From assembly GCA_963665735.1 (NCBI GenBank), contig OY762444.1, forward strand, positions 2,666,001 to 2,730,000: DNA of 64,000 nt, given 5' to 3'. Below the pieces are notes generated by a model that had not been told where the DNA came from, did no database searches, and saw nothing but the letters and a program-made list of their open reading frames with translations. The DNA comes from CATOSK01 sp963665735. GTDB lineage: Bacteria; Chloroflexota; Dehalococcoidia; Lucifugimonadales; UBA3495. Of this stretch, positions 1-7,593 are shown piece by piece. Numbering within the stretch: the stretch's first letter is position 1; each line of letters begins with the position of its first letter. Position numbers and translations under genes: made by a program.

Positions 1-546
1 GGGGGAGACCTGGGCGGAAACCGGGCTGGCAGCGTTGGACTCCACCAGCGTCAAGGTGCATCCCGACGGCGCTGGCGCCTTAAAAAACATGGGCCGCAAG
101 CCATTGGCAAGTCCCACGGTGGCTGGAATACCAAAGTCCACCTGATGGCCGCCAATGAGCGGACCAGCCTGGCCTGCTCCCTCTCTCCGGGCCAGGCCCA
201 TGACGGGGTGGAAGGACGGAAACTGCTGACGCGGGTAGGCCGCCTTGCGGAACCGCGGGACCTGGTCATGGACCGGGCTTATGAGGGGAACGCGACCCGG
301 CAACTGGCGGAGGAGTTGGGCTACATTCCGACGGTACCTCCCCGGCGGCATCGGAAAGTCCGGTGGGAGTACAGCCGGGAGCTATACGCTCAGCGGAACA
401 TCGTGGAACGGTTGATCCGGCGACTGAAGGGGTTCCGGCGGGTCTTCACCCGCTACGACAAGCTGGATTGGATGTACCTGGGGTATGTGACCTTGGCCTG
501 CGTCTATGAGGCTTTTTTCCGACAACTTAGTGTCAACACGCCCTAG
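1..546 (+). mobile_element. IS5-family insertion sequence, 3' part with transposase C-terminus (cut by window edge)
   Basis: This is the right-hand part of an IS5-family element. The transposase C-terminus (from about 145, stop TAG 544-546) has the DDE-type end of the family, with the downstream E-region visible as 'NIVERLIRRLKGFRRVFTRYDKL'-like sequence near 399-470. The upstream part (LDSTSVKVHPDGAGALK) lies in a different frame and joins the downstream frame by a -1 shift at T2A6C (80-88), the programmed slippage point known from the IS427-type subgroup. The right inverted repeat is GTGTCAACACGCCC (530-543), followed by TAG, compatible with a CTA/CTAG target. The 5' end lies outside the window. 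The same element in deleted form occurs at 26481-26994, which supplies the missing left end. Function as a transposase is known for the family; activity of this copy cannot be judged. Confidence 0.85.
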
Positions 547-626
547 CACGCGCGCGGGGGGTGGGCGGATTTCCCTGTTGGTGGAACATCTGTTGCGGTT
601 CAGGGGTGGGGGTCCTTCATGGCGGC

Positions 627-702
627 GAAAAAGACCCCGGCGGATGGGTTGGCGGCAACGGGATTCACCAAAATAACCCGTCACCATCGACCCGCCGGGG
701 TC
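627..702 (-). ncRNA. Y RNA A (short form, no tRNA-like domain), last of the array
   Basis: Read on the minus strand, an 11-bp outer stem (GACCCCGGCGG with CCGCCGGGGTC, 633-643/692-702) closes a 70-nt RNA. It contains the Ro-binding signature shared by all five units, GGGTCGA-N7-GGGTTAT, and the matching 3' strand CCCATCCG. The same signature is seen in vertebrate Y RNAs (GGTCCGAAG...GAGTTAT). The inside is a short hairpin without T- or D-arm sequence. The 3' end runs into TTTTTC (plus 628-632), so this unit probably also serves as the terminator of the whole array. It should bind the Ro60 protein encoded upstream on the same strand. Confidence 0.85.
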
Positions 703-718
703 TCTTCCTTCTTATCCT

Positions 719-864
719 TGGACCCCGGGCGGATGGGGGTTGCCGGCAGGGTTCAAGCGCTCTGCCCTTTGAGCTACTCCCCCCGACGGGGGGAGGCAGG
801 ACTCGAACCCGCATCTCTCCATCTATGAGTGGATAACCTGTCGACTTCGACCCGCCCGGGGGCC
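719..864 (-). ncRNA. Y RNA B with circularly permuted tRNA-like domain (YrlA type)
   Basis: The outer stem is 723-732 paired with 852-861. The Ro-binding signature is GGGTCGA-N7-AGGTTAT and the 3' strand is CCCATCCG. Inside lies a tRNA mimic in permuted order on the minus strand. First comes a T-arm (GGGTTCGAGTCC), then the 3' half of an acceptor-like stem. A 3-nt loop (785-787) joins its two halves, and the 5' half is followed by a D-arm (AGTAGCTCAAAGGGCAGAGC). The acceptor stem is 8 bp (777-784/788-795). There is no anticodon arm. This matches the tRNA-mimic design described for bacterial YrlA RNAs. Unit A starts 18-20 nt downstream. Confidence 0.88.
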
Positions 865-883
865 ATGGTCCTGTTTCCTTATT

Positions 884-1032
884 CCGCCGGAACGGGCGGA
901 TGGGGTGGTGCCCCCGGAGTTTCGCGCCGCTCTACCACTGAGCTACTCCCGCAAGATGCGGGAGGTGGGACTCGAACCCACGGCCTGCGCGTTCCAAATA
1001 ACCCGAGAACTTCGACCCGCCCGCGCCGGCGG
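884..1032 (-). ncRNA. Y RNA C with circularly permuted tRNA-like domain (YrlA type)
   Basis: The outer stem is bipartite: seven pairs 893-899/1017-1023, a 2x2 internal loop, then seven pairs 884-890/1026-1032. The signature GGGTCGA-N7-GGGTTAT and the 3' strand CCCATCCG are present. The tRNA-like domain has a near-canonical T-arm (GTGGGTTCGAGTCCCAC), then CTCCCGCA-TCT-TGCGGGAG as a closed acceptor stem (946-953/957-964), then a D-arm (AGTAGCTCAGTGGTAGAGC). The acceptor and D-arm closely resemble a bacterial tRNA-Gly 5' half, but no anticodon arm exists and the halves are in reverse order, so it is not a tRNA gene. Confidence 0.9.
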
Positions 1033-1053
1033 CTTCCATTGATTTTGACACTT

Positions 1054-1123
1054 CCCCGGCGGATGGGTGATTGGCGATGGGGTTACTATTGGAGAATAAC
1101 CCACCGTCTTCGACCCGCCGGGG
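1054..1123 (-). ncRNA. Y RNA D (short form, no tRNA-like domain)
   Basis: A 70-nt unit with a perfect 9-bp outer stem (1054-1062/1115-1123). It has the signature GGGTCGA-N7-GGGTTAT, the 3' strand CACCCATCCG, and a compact internal hairpin (GGGTTA pairing with TAACCC). It lacks T- and D-arm sequence, as does unit A. No T-run follows, and unit C begins 21 nt further on, so processing from a common precursor is more likely than independent termination. Confidence 0.82.
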
Positions 1124-1196
1124 TTTTTCATGTTTCTGATGATTCCCCGCGTGGGGGGCGCCGTTGGATAACAACAACCCTGGGAAAGAAAAACGT

Positions 1197-1336
1197 CCGG
1201 GGACGGATGGGGTGGTGTCGCTGGGGCTTCGCACCGCTCTGCCACTGAGCTACGCTCCCCCTTGGGGGAGAACGGCGGGAATCGAACCCGCGCCCTATAC
1301 GTTCCAAATAACCCGACGGCGTCGACCCGTCCCCGG
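1197..1336 (-). ncRNA. Y RNA E with circularly permuted tRNA-like domain (YrlA type), first of the array
   Basis: A 10-bp outer stem (1197-1206/1327-1336) closes the RNA. Its signature is GGGTCGA-N7-GGGTTAT and its 3' strand CCCATCCG. The internal tRNA mimic has a T-arm (GCGGGTTCGATTCCCGC), an acceptor-like stem closed by a short loop around 1261-1264, and a D-arm (GTAGCTCAGTGGCAGAGC). Its 5' end lies 2 nt after the rsr stop codon (1339-1341), so it must be carried on, or processed from, the rsr transcript. A GTTTTTCTTT stretch (plus 1186-1194) follows the 3' stem and may terminate part of the transcription. The next unit begins 74 nt later. Confidence 0.9.
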
Positions 1337-1338
1337 AA

Positions 1339-2973
1339 TTATTCTACTTCCCCCTCCATCACTGCTATCTGGTCGCTCCCGGCGAAGTCGGCGATGATCC
1401 GGGGCGCGGCGGCGTCAAAGCCCACCACGTCCAGCATCCCGGCGTCCTCCGGGTCGGCGATGGTGAACCCGTTGGACACCATGCCCACCACCACCAGCTT
1501 GGCGGGAATGTCCATCTCCCGGCGGTACTTCCGCAGCGCCTCGGCGGGGTGAATCTTGCCGGCCCAGGTCTCGCTGTCCGTCAGGACCACGAAGCAGTCC
1601 ACCGGGATTTTCTGGTCCAGGGCGTCCATCATCGGCAGGGCGCAGTCGGTGCCCCCGAAGGGCATCTCTTCAGTTTTCCTCATGGCGTCGGTCAGGCTGT
1701 CCCCGGCGGTGATGTCCAGGGGCGCCATCATGGCCCCGCGGTATGAGCCGTCCGACCGGGAGAATCCGGCGATGTAGTGGTTGGGCTCCCGGCGGGCAAT
1801 CGCCATGGCCATGGCTGCGGCTGCCTCCCTGGGAGTCAGTCCGGGCACCCCGGCTATCTGCCCGTAGCTCATGGAGCCGGATACGTCCACCGCCAGGTAG
1901 AACCACTTCCCCGTTTGGGGAGCGTGCTGGAAGGAACGCTCGAAGGCGGCGTCCAGGGCCTCCGTCACCTGGGGTACCGGCGTCCAGGTATTGTCACCCC
2001 GCTGCGCCTTCCCGGAGCGGTAGGTCACCAGGGCCGAGAGCACCTGGATGGGATGTATCCGGCTCCGGTCGTCCCGGCCGATCCTGCCGATGGTTTCCAC
2101 GGCGCGATCGAACCGCATCGGGGTGATGACCCCCACCCGGGTCAGGGTTGCCAGGTTGCGGACGGTGGCCACCAGGGGCATATCCTCGTAGAGGGCCTGC
2201 CAGACCTCCTTCTCCTGGAGCATCTCGGCGGGGACCATCTCCCAGCTCATGCGGTTTTCCCGGATGAGGGCGGCCAGGGTTTTCGCATCGGCGGTCTTGG
2301 CCTGCTCGTAGGCGTGGATGATGCCAAGGGCGTCCCGGTCCCCGGGCAGATCCCCGTGGGTGACCCACTGGAAGACTTCCCGCAGGTCGGGGTTGATGTC
2401 CGGGGTGTCGGCGTGGGACTTGCGGAGCAGGTCCCGGTGGGTCCAGCCGTAGCGCTGGCGGTACTTGACCGCCTGGTAGGCCACCTGTTCCGGGATCTTT
2501 TCCAGGTACCAGTTGGCGACGACGTTCCTCAGCCCCCGGCCCCAGCCCCGCAGGGCGTCGGCGTACTGGACGAACTGCATCAGCTGGCTGGCGGTGCGGG
2601 CAGCGTCGGGAACGCTCTCGAAGGCCAGCTTCCGGGTGTCCTCGCTGCCGTGGGCGGTTGCGACGGCCAGGGCGAACAGGGGCGGGCCGGCCTTGGGCGC
2701 CCTTCCCTGGCGGATGACGTCCATGATTTCGTTGACGGTTCTCTCTCCGTCCCGTTCCACGCAGCGCTTGACGGCGGCGGCGTTTTCCAGGGTGAGCTGC
2801 CGCTCCCCGGCGTAGTAGCTGCCCCCCTCGGAGCCGAGGATGAGGAACCGGCCCAGCCGGGTGAAGTCGTCCACCGGGTAGGAGTAGCCCCCGGCGCTGT
2901 TGGGAACCTGCTTCTCGTCCAGGGCTTCGTCCTGGGGAACGGGATCGGTGACTATTCTGGTCAGGTAGGTCAT
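1339..2973 (-). CDS. rsr: Ro60-related TROVE/vWA ring protein (Rsr)
   Basis: The 544-residue product has the two parts of a Ro60 protein. A TROVE HEAT-repeat ring spans roughly residues 25-350, and a von Willebrand A domain follows with an intact MIDAS signature DVSGSMS (about 363-369), a downstream GGTD (near 430) and LTDSETW. Length equals that of bacterial Rsr and vertebrate Ro60. Family knowledge: Ro60 proteins bind Y RNAs on the outer ring surface and misfolded RNA ends in the cavity, and in bacteria they can tether to PNPase for RNA decay or rRNA maturation. Five Y RNA genes follow directly on the same strand, the first 2 nt after the stop, so protein and RNA partners form one transcription unit. 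No RNA ligase or RtcB/RtcA gene is adjacent. Start ATG 2973 has only a weak upstream AAGG. Confidence 0.93.
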   Translation of the reverse strand: MTYLTRIVTDPVPQDEALDEKQVPNSAGGYSYPVDDFTRLGRFLILGSEGGSYYAGERQLTLENAAAVKRCVERDGERTVNEIMDVIRQGRAPKAGPPLFALAVATAHGSEDTRKLAFESVPDAARTASQLMQFVQYADALRGWGRGLRNVVANWYLEKIPEQVAYQAVKYRQRYGWTHRDLLRKSHADTPDINPDLREVFQWVTHGDLPGDRDALGIIHAYEQAKTADAKTLAALIRENRMSWEMVPAEMLQEKEVWQALYEDMPLVATVRNLATLTRVGVITPMRFDRAVETIGRIGRDDRSRIHPIQVLSALVTYRSGKAQRGDNTWTPVPQVTEALDAAFERSFQHAPQTGKWFYLAVDVSGSMSYGQIAGVPGLTPREAAAAMAMAIARREPNHYIAGFSRSDGSYRGAMMAPLDITAGDSLTDAMRKTEEMPFGGTDCALPMMDALDQKIPVDCFVVLTDSETWAGKIHPAEALRKYRREMDIPAKLVVVGMVSNGFTIADPEDAGMLDVVGFDAAAPRIIADFAGSDQIAVMEGEVE

Positions 2974-3060
2974 GGTTGGTCCGCCTTGCTGGATTTTTCG
3001 TGGAGGGCCGGGGCGCGGTGGCCCTACGGCGAGGGCGCCCCGGCCCGGTTTTCATTATGG

Positions 3061-3107
3061 GGAAAAATAAGGGCGGGAAGTTTCCCCGGTTCGGAGAACT
3101 TCCCGCC
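3061..3107 (-). terminator. Intrinsic terminator-like hairpin upstream of rsr
   Basis: On the minus strand GGCGGGAAGTT (from 3107) pairs with AACTTCCCGCC (3072-3082) and is followed by TTATTTTT. It lies about 90 nt before the rsr start. It could end a transcript coming from upstream, whose source was changed by the IS1 inversion, or act as an attenuator in the rsr leader. The rest of 2974-3277 shows no gene. Confidence 0.6.
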
Positions 3108-3300
3108 TCGTTTGGCGCGGGTATGCGATGGGGATGAGTTCTCTACTAGCCCGGGGGTTCTCCCGGCCTGAAGTTCATGCCGCACGTGGGGCGGGGTTGG
3201 TTATGGAGGTCTTGGCGGTTCATATCTCTTTCAGGCTAACACGAAGGCTTGGGGCCGGTCAATCGCTTTGTCGCTACGGTATTCTCAACGTGCGTTGGTA

Positions 3301-3765
3301 TTAGATCAGGTCCAAGGGGAGGCACACCAAGGCTATGGAGTCCCGTAGCATGGTTGCGTTCTTGCTGTACCCCTTGGTCTTCCGCTGCAACCGCTTCAAC
3401 TTGTCCCGCAATCCGGAATGCAGCCCCTCATTCCAGTTCACTGCACCGCCCTTGCCCACCACGTGCCGATTGGCCGGCAGCCATTCATACACCCGGTAGG
3501 CATCGCTGCGGTACACCTTCGCCTCCGGCAGTCGCTGATACAACCGCAGAAACGTGACTTCCGAATGGTCTCCCGCCTGGAAATCCACCCACCGGCTTCC
3601 ATCTTCTTCCTCAATCACCGCCGTCCAGACCCACACCTCCCGCCGCTTCCCCTTCCGCCGGGATCCCACATAGCTCCACATCTCATCCAGGGCGATGACC
3701 CGGGCGGGCTGCCGGCGTCCGCCACTGACCCCCGTCGCCCTTTGCCGCGCCAGAACCGGTTGCAA
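3301..3765 (-). CDS. insB: IS1 transposase catalytic part (InsB), copy 1
   Basis: The 154-residue frame holds the DDE catalytic core of IS1 transposases: the first Asp in IALDEMWSYVG, the second in YRSDAYRVY, and the Glu in NWNEGLHSGLRDKL. It starts at a TTG only as an open frame; in IS1 it is made as a frameshift fusion with InsA. Here InsA and InsB are related by +1 (or -2), not the usual -1, across a run of seven A (3784-3790). A six-A run would restore a single frame. With the InsA stop this copy is probably inactive unless recoding occurs. The sequence matches copy 2 at protein level. Confidence 0.85.
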   Translation of the reverse strand: MQPVLARQRATGVSGGRRQPARVIALDEMWSYVGSRRKGKRREVWVWTAVIEEEDGSRWVDFQAGDHSEVTFLRLYQRLPEAKVYRSDAYRVYEWLPANRHVVGKGGAVNWNEGLHSGLRDKLKRLQRKTKGYSKNATMLRDSIALVCLPLDLI

Positions 3766-4051
3766 CCGGCCCGCCCACCGGACTTTTTTTAACCCAGGAA
3801 TAGACCGTGCCCAGCTTGACCCGCAACACTCGGCTGATGGCCGACAGGCCCAGACCCTCGGCGTACAGGTCCACGGCCAGGGACTTCACCCGCTCCGGTT
3901 GGTGGGGACGCTCCGTTCCCGGGATGAAGTGTTAGTGACACTGCCCGCAACGGTAGGTTTGCTTGCCCCGGGACTTCCCGTACTTGGGCAGATGGTTGGA
4001 GCCACACCGGGGGCATTGCATATCTTCCCGGTAAGCCGGCTGGCGAGCCAT
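3683..4051 (-). pseudogene. insA: IS1 InsA (zinc finger/HTH), interrupted by in-frame TAA, copy 1
   Basis: From ATG 4051 (good GGGAGGGAAGG site) the frame encodes the InsA zinc finger CPRCGSNHLPKYG...YRCGQC, then an in-frame TAA (3932-3934). It resumes with the HTH part (RVKSLAVDLYAEGLGLSAISRVLRV). The same stop is present in copy 2, so it predates duplication of the element or was spread by gene conversion. InsA of IS1 binds the terminal repeats and contributes the N-terminus of the fusion transposase. Confidence 0.8.
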
Positions 4052-4124
4052 CGTCCTTCCCTCCCCTTTGGATTCACCCCTTATCCCCATATCTTAACTA
4101 ATACCAACACAAGTTGAGAATACC

Positions 4125-4157
4125 GGCCACGGGGGCCAGGTCGGTATTCTTACTCAT
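4125..4157 (-). pseudogene. Detached start of the serine recombinase gene (11 codons)
   Basis: Minus-strand ATG 4157 follows AAGGAGG at ideal distance and encodes MSKNTDLAPVA up to the IS1 end. The missing continuation, LYARVSS..., lies directly after the other IS1 copy at 42877. The 8 bp CCGTGGCC that end this fragment are repeated at 42869-42876 as the target duplication. Joining the pieces restores a recombinase N-terminus with its nucleophile serine. The start overlaps the stop of the RHH gene by 8 nt, so the two were an operon before the rearrangement. Confidence 0.88.
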
Positions 4158-4380
4158 CGCTGTATCCTCCTTGATCATCTTCCCGTTCATTCTGCCGGGA
4201 GCGCAGCCGTTCCAGGCGCTGCTCGCGGCGCAGTTCCCGATCTTCCATGTACAACCGAAGGGCCTCACGCACCAGTTCGCTCATGTCGCGGCCCTCTTCG
4301 TCCTTCACCCGCTGCACCTCCTGGAACATCTCTGGCGGCAGCGAGAAGGTGATGGTCCTGGATTTCCGGTGTGGGGGCAT
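4150..4380 (-). CDS. Ribbon-helix-helix DNA-binding protein
   Basis: The 76-residue product starts at MPPHRKSRT (ATG 4380) and has a CopG/Arc-type ribbon-helix-helix: the strand RTITFSLPPE, then two helices (MFQEVQRVKDEEG and MSELVREALRLYMED), followed by a charged Arg/Glu-rich tail. Such proteins are dimeric repressors. A sigma70-type promoter lies 44 nt upstream, and its stop codon overlaps the original start of the serine recombinase, so it probably controlled the recombinase and itself. A longer frame starting at 4452 is unlikely because it would include the promoter. Confidence 0.8.
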   Translation of the reverse strand: MPPHRKSRTITFSLPPEMFQEVQRVKDEEGRDMSELVREALRLYMEDRELRREQRLERLRSRQNEREDDQGGYSDE

Positions 4381-4423
4381 GGTTCTCTTTTTGCCTGGTA
4401 TGATATTAGATTGTCTTACTATT

Positions 4424-4452
4424 ATTATCGGCGCCCCAGACCGGTTCGTCAA
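4424..4452 (-). promoter_or_regulatory. Sigma70-like promoter of the RHH-recombinase operon
   Basis: On the minus strand TTGACG (4452-4447), a 17-nt spacer and GATAAT (4429-4424) stand 44 nt before the RHH start codon. The A+T-rich stretch between the -10 and the start (4383-4423) is a plausible operator region for the RHH protein. Confidence 0.65.
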
Positions 4453-4663
4453 GGTACGGCCAGCGCCGCGTACGGGCTGCCGGTTGTCTCCTCAAGGCTG
4501 TGGCTTGGTCTCGCGTAAGCGATGGCCGGCACGGTCGTTTCTCTGGTGGTGTGGCGGATTCCTCCGGTCGTTACAGCGGGTAGTGTCTCACTTTGAAATT
4601 CACGGGTTCGGACGCGGCTTACATGGGCGGCGCTTGCTATCGCTGTATCCACCCTCAGAGGCT

Positions 4664-5218
4664 CTACGTCGGGGTCCAAAATCTCTCGACTTCAATCAGA
4701 GTGCAACCCCGGTCTTGGGCTATGAGTTTGCACGATGCGACGCAGGCACGGTAATCTGCCTCACTCAATCCACCAATACTCTTGAATGACCGCAAGCCGT
4801 TAATGATATGCGGGAATCCTCGGAACTCGCTCCGCAGGTTCCGGACCAGATTGTTGTCAAATGCCGGATGGATTAGATTGTCCAAATTTTCCCTGCCGAA
4901 CCCAGCCTAGTAACAAGTCGTCTTGAGATAGATGGCGATCGTCTTGGCAGCCCATCCAAACGGCATGGATTTGGGCTTGCCCTTCTTATCCTCGTATGTA
5001 GCCTTCCGTATGTCACGGAGTGCTTTAGCGTGCCACCGGTCGAAGTCGCCTTGTTTGATGCGTCCGCGTCCAGTATCGAACAACGGTTGGCAATCGAGTT
5101 GGCCAAGAGCGCAATCAACGATCTCCTGACTCCAACCCCTCACAGCAGATTGAGCGGTCCAGTAGCCAAAGCGATTCGCAATTTGCCACTTCACTGGTTC
5201 CTCTTTCCAATCCAACAT
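4664..5218 (-). pseudogene. Unknown protein gene with an in-frame TAG
   Basis: The minus-strand frame from ATG 5218 (GGGGAAG seven bases upstream) encodes 103 residues to TAG (4907-4909). It then continues in the same frame for about 80 more, ending ...CTLIEVERFWTPT. The text across the stop, IAIYLKTTCY*AGFGRENL, reads as one continuous protein, so the stop is a point interruption. Visible features are a WHAKALRDIRKATYEDKKGKP segment and a GFGR...LIHPAFDN segment. I do not recognise the family. It sits beside the RHH/recombinase remnant and may be cargo of the same mobile unit. Confidence 0.6.
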
Positions 5219-5280
5219 AGGTACTTCCCCATTCGGTTCATCAAGGCGGGTTTAGGCATCGTCTCATTGATGAATGACCG

Positions 5281-7080
5281 CGGCTGGTAGGACCACGTTC
5301 AAACTCGTGAAATCCAAACTGACACACTACCTTACAGGGTGTCGCTTTGAATGCCTGGAGCGCAACCCCCAACTGTCATCATCGACGCCGCTTTTGCCGA
5401 CGTTGGTCTCCGTGCCTGCCGCCAAGCTACGCCCTTTCCGGGGCCGACACCGTGAACACGGACCGAGTGGACGATTCCCCCGTCAACAACGACGTGGTTG
5501 ACCGGGCCGAGGACGGCGCGCAGCTCACCTCCTTGGTGAACGAGCGCGTCATCACGGGTCAAAATCGGCGCGTCAATCACCCGATCTCCACGCCGGCGAC
5601 TTCCGCTTGGCGGAGGACCGCAACCCCGACGATCTCGCATCCCGCCAGAGGATCGCCCCTCCGGAGACCCGTCCAAGGCCGGATTCGATGTCATACCCGT
5701 GTACAGGGATTTGGGTTGGTTCCCTTTTGGGCATTTTTCACCCCCTTTTGAACTCAAAACGTATGGAATAATTCGGGCCGAAATCCGGCATTTGCAAGCA
5801 CTTGGGGGTAAGGGCCGGTTCCGGAAATCACGGTGATGATCCCCATTCGGGAAGCGAACATCCAGCTCGCTCGCGGCAAGCGGCCCGAGCCGGTCGCCTC
5901 CGGTGAACGCCGCCGTCGTCCCTCCACTCGATGACGCGTCAAAGTGCAATCCCTTCCGGCGGTTTCCGACCAAGCGTGCCCTGAAAGGAGAAATGGCAAC
6001 ATTGCAGAGTGCAACCGCAGGGGTCATTGAACTGAAATCGGGTTGATTGGTACAGGCGGCGGGTGATTCCGGCAAACGATTTTGCTGCGGGTCCATAATC
6101 ACTTTATTGCACCCATTGCATTGCCGTTATTGCACTTCCGACGCCAAGTGGAGCCCGTGGTGAGCCGTGAGGAACACGCGGGCGGCGATGATGACGGCGT
6201 AGCGGGCGGGACTGTTGCCGCTCTATTGGATTGCCTCCTGCCGGACCCGTGGGAAGTCCTGGCGGGCGAACCGGGTGGAGTGGTGGCTGTCGCCGGCGCC
6301 CTGGGGCGCATTGCCGCCCACCGGTCAGCAGCTGCGATGTCGGGGAGCGAAGCTCGCGGGTGGAGTTCTGCGGCGCCAGCGGCGTCGGCGACGAACCAAG
6401 TCTCTCCGCCCAGGTTGCCATTGGCGTGATGGGCGTTTGCGGCGGCGACGATTAGCGACCTCCCACCGGCGGAGCCCGTTCGGTTCGCCTCGCGTCCCGC
6501 CACGAAATCACCCCTCCGGGAACTCGGCCCAGGCCGGATGTGATGTGATACCCGTGTACAGGAATCAGCGCCAGTTGTAGAAATGCAAGTCGCGGCCCTT
6601 TTGAACTTGAAACGGGGGCGATTCGGGGATCAGGAGCCGAATTTGCAAGCAATGTCGGGTAAGGTCCCGTTCCGGTCTCACTTGCATTTCTGCAAGTCGG
6701 CTTCCGGGGTCAGCCGGGCCGGCATGGGGACGGCGGCGCTGCGCCTGGAGGGTCTCCTTACGCCGATGTCGGCTGCATGAGCGGGGATCAAGGCGTTCCA
6801 AATGAGCGGTCCCGGCTCGCCCTGACGACGGCTCCGGCAGGCAGGCCGTGATCCCCCAGCATGATGACGCCGGCGTCACCCCATATAAGGCATGGCATCT
6901 GCGGGGGCGTGTGTGGTGTCATACCCGTGTACAGGGATTTGATGCTGGTGGACAGTTGTCCAATCCTGTCCGGTTGAACCTGAAATCGGGGGAAACCGCC
7001 CCCTATAGGACGGTTTTGGCGAACACTTCGGTTCCAGGGTAGCTTCCAGCGGGGCCGGACAGTCCCGTGCGTGGCAATTG
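5281..7080. repeat. Gene-poor stretch with three degenerate copies of one repeat
   Basis: No convincing gene is seen. Three copies of a diverged repeat share the core GT(C/G)ATACCCGTGTACAGG at 5690-5707, 6545-6562 and 6918-6935. The first two are alike over several hundred bases. Before the core both have CCCGCCA..GATC.CCCCTCCGG...AGGCCGGAT; after it both have TTTTGAACT..AAACG, TTTGCAAGCA and GGTAAGG..C. The third is shorter. Copy 2 also holds the perfect inverted pair AGAAATGCAAGT/ACTTGCATTTCT (about 6578/6679). They look like relics of a duplicated element; function unknown. Confidence 0.6.
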
Positions 7081-7164
7081 CAGAAAGTCAATCGGGAAAA
7101 ACGGGGTCGGGTTGACGTCGCCCCGTTGCGGAGTAGCAGAAGTGCAATCCGGGAGGTCGAGAGC

Positions 7165-7593
7165 ATGAGCGGTGAGGATCAGGAGCAGTATCCGGCCAGC
7201 AGCCGGAGCGTGGAGAGCCTGCGGGAGTTGCGGCTCATGGCGTTGCTGCGGGACGTGGTGGCTGAGCAGGGCAAGGTGAAGGCGGCGGACACCCTGGGGG
7301 TCAGCTTCCGCACCCTGTCGCGAGCGGAGGACACGGGCCGGTTGACTCCGCGCCTGGCCGACGCTTTGGAAAGCCACCTGGTGCAGGGCGGGGGGACGGC
7401 GGCGGCGCAGCAGCGCAGGCGTTTGGGAGAGCTGGCGGACCGGGTGGCGTTGTTGGAGCGGGCGCTGGTGGATGGGTTGGAGGAACTCAGGCATGAGCAG
7501 GCCCGGGCATGGGAACAGGCGGAAAGGCGGCTGGCGGCGCTGGAGGCTGGGCGAAGTGTGGTTCCCATTCAGCGGGCGTTGGCACGGCGGTAA
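7165..7593 (+). CDS. Small HTH protein with C-terminal coiled coil
   Basis: From ATG 7165 (GGGAGG nine bases upstream) the gene encodes 142 residues. Residues 15-60 hold a helix-turn-helix pattern (LRDVVAEQGKVKAADTLGVS with recognition helix FRTLSRAEDTGRL). Residues about 80-125 form a heptad-like helix rich in Leu, Glu and Ala (RRLGELADRVALLERALVDGLEE...). This suggests a dimeric DNA-binding protein. It follows the third degenerate repeat by about 220 bp and overlaps the next open frame. No precise family is recognised. Confidence 0.65.
   Translation: MSGEDQEQYPASSRSVESLRELRLMALLRDVVAEQGKVKAADTLGVSFRTLSRAEDTGRLTPRLADALESHLVQGGGTAAAQQRRRLGELADRVALLERALVDGLEELRHEQARAWEQAERRLAALEAGRSVVPIQRALARR

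Larger units (their letters stand above)
3278..4124 (-). mobile_element. IS1-family insertion sequence, copy 1 (minus orientation)
   Basis: An 847-bp element with ends GGTATTCTCAAC...GTTGAGAATACC. The proteins encoded here are identical to those of the copy at 42022-42868, which has the same length and opposite orientation. The immediate flanks here (GTCGCTAC left, GGCCACGG right) do not form a target duplication. Each matches the flank of the other copy instead, which points to inversion of the DNA between them. It encodes InsA (broken) and InsB in different frames. Confidence 0.92.

Noticed and set aside
719..1336. Circularly permuted tRNA genes in a bacterium
   Set aside because: T- and D-arms are present in permuted order, but there is no anticodon arm and each unit lies inside a Ro-binding Y RNA frame next to rsr. 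They are tRNA mimics, not tRNA genes.
829..1397. Open frames across the Y RNA array
   Set aside because: They run through structured RNA genes on the other strand; text such as GGTRTHGLRVPN is the typical translation of antisense tRNA sequence.
1777..3171. Long plus-strand open frame opposite rsr
   Set aside because: It is the antisense shadow of the TROVE/vWA gene and has no recognisable domain.
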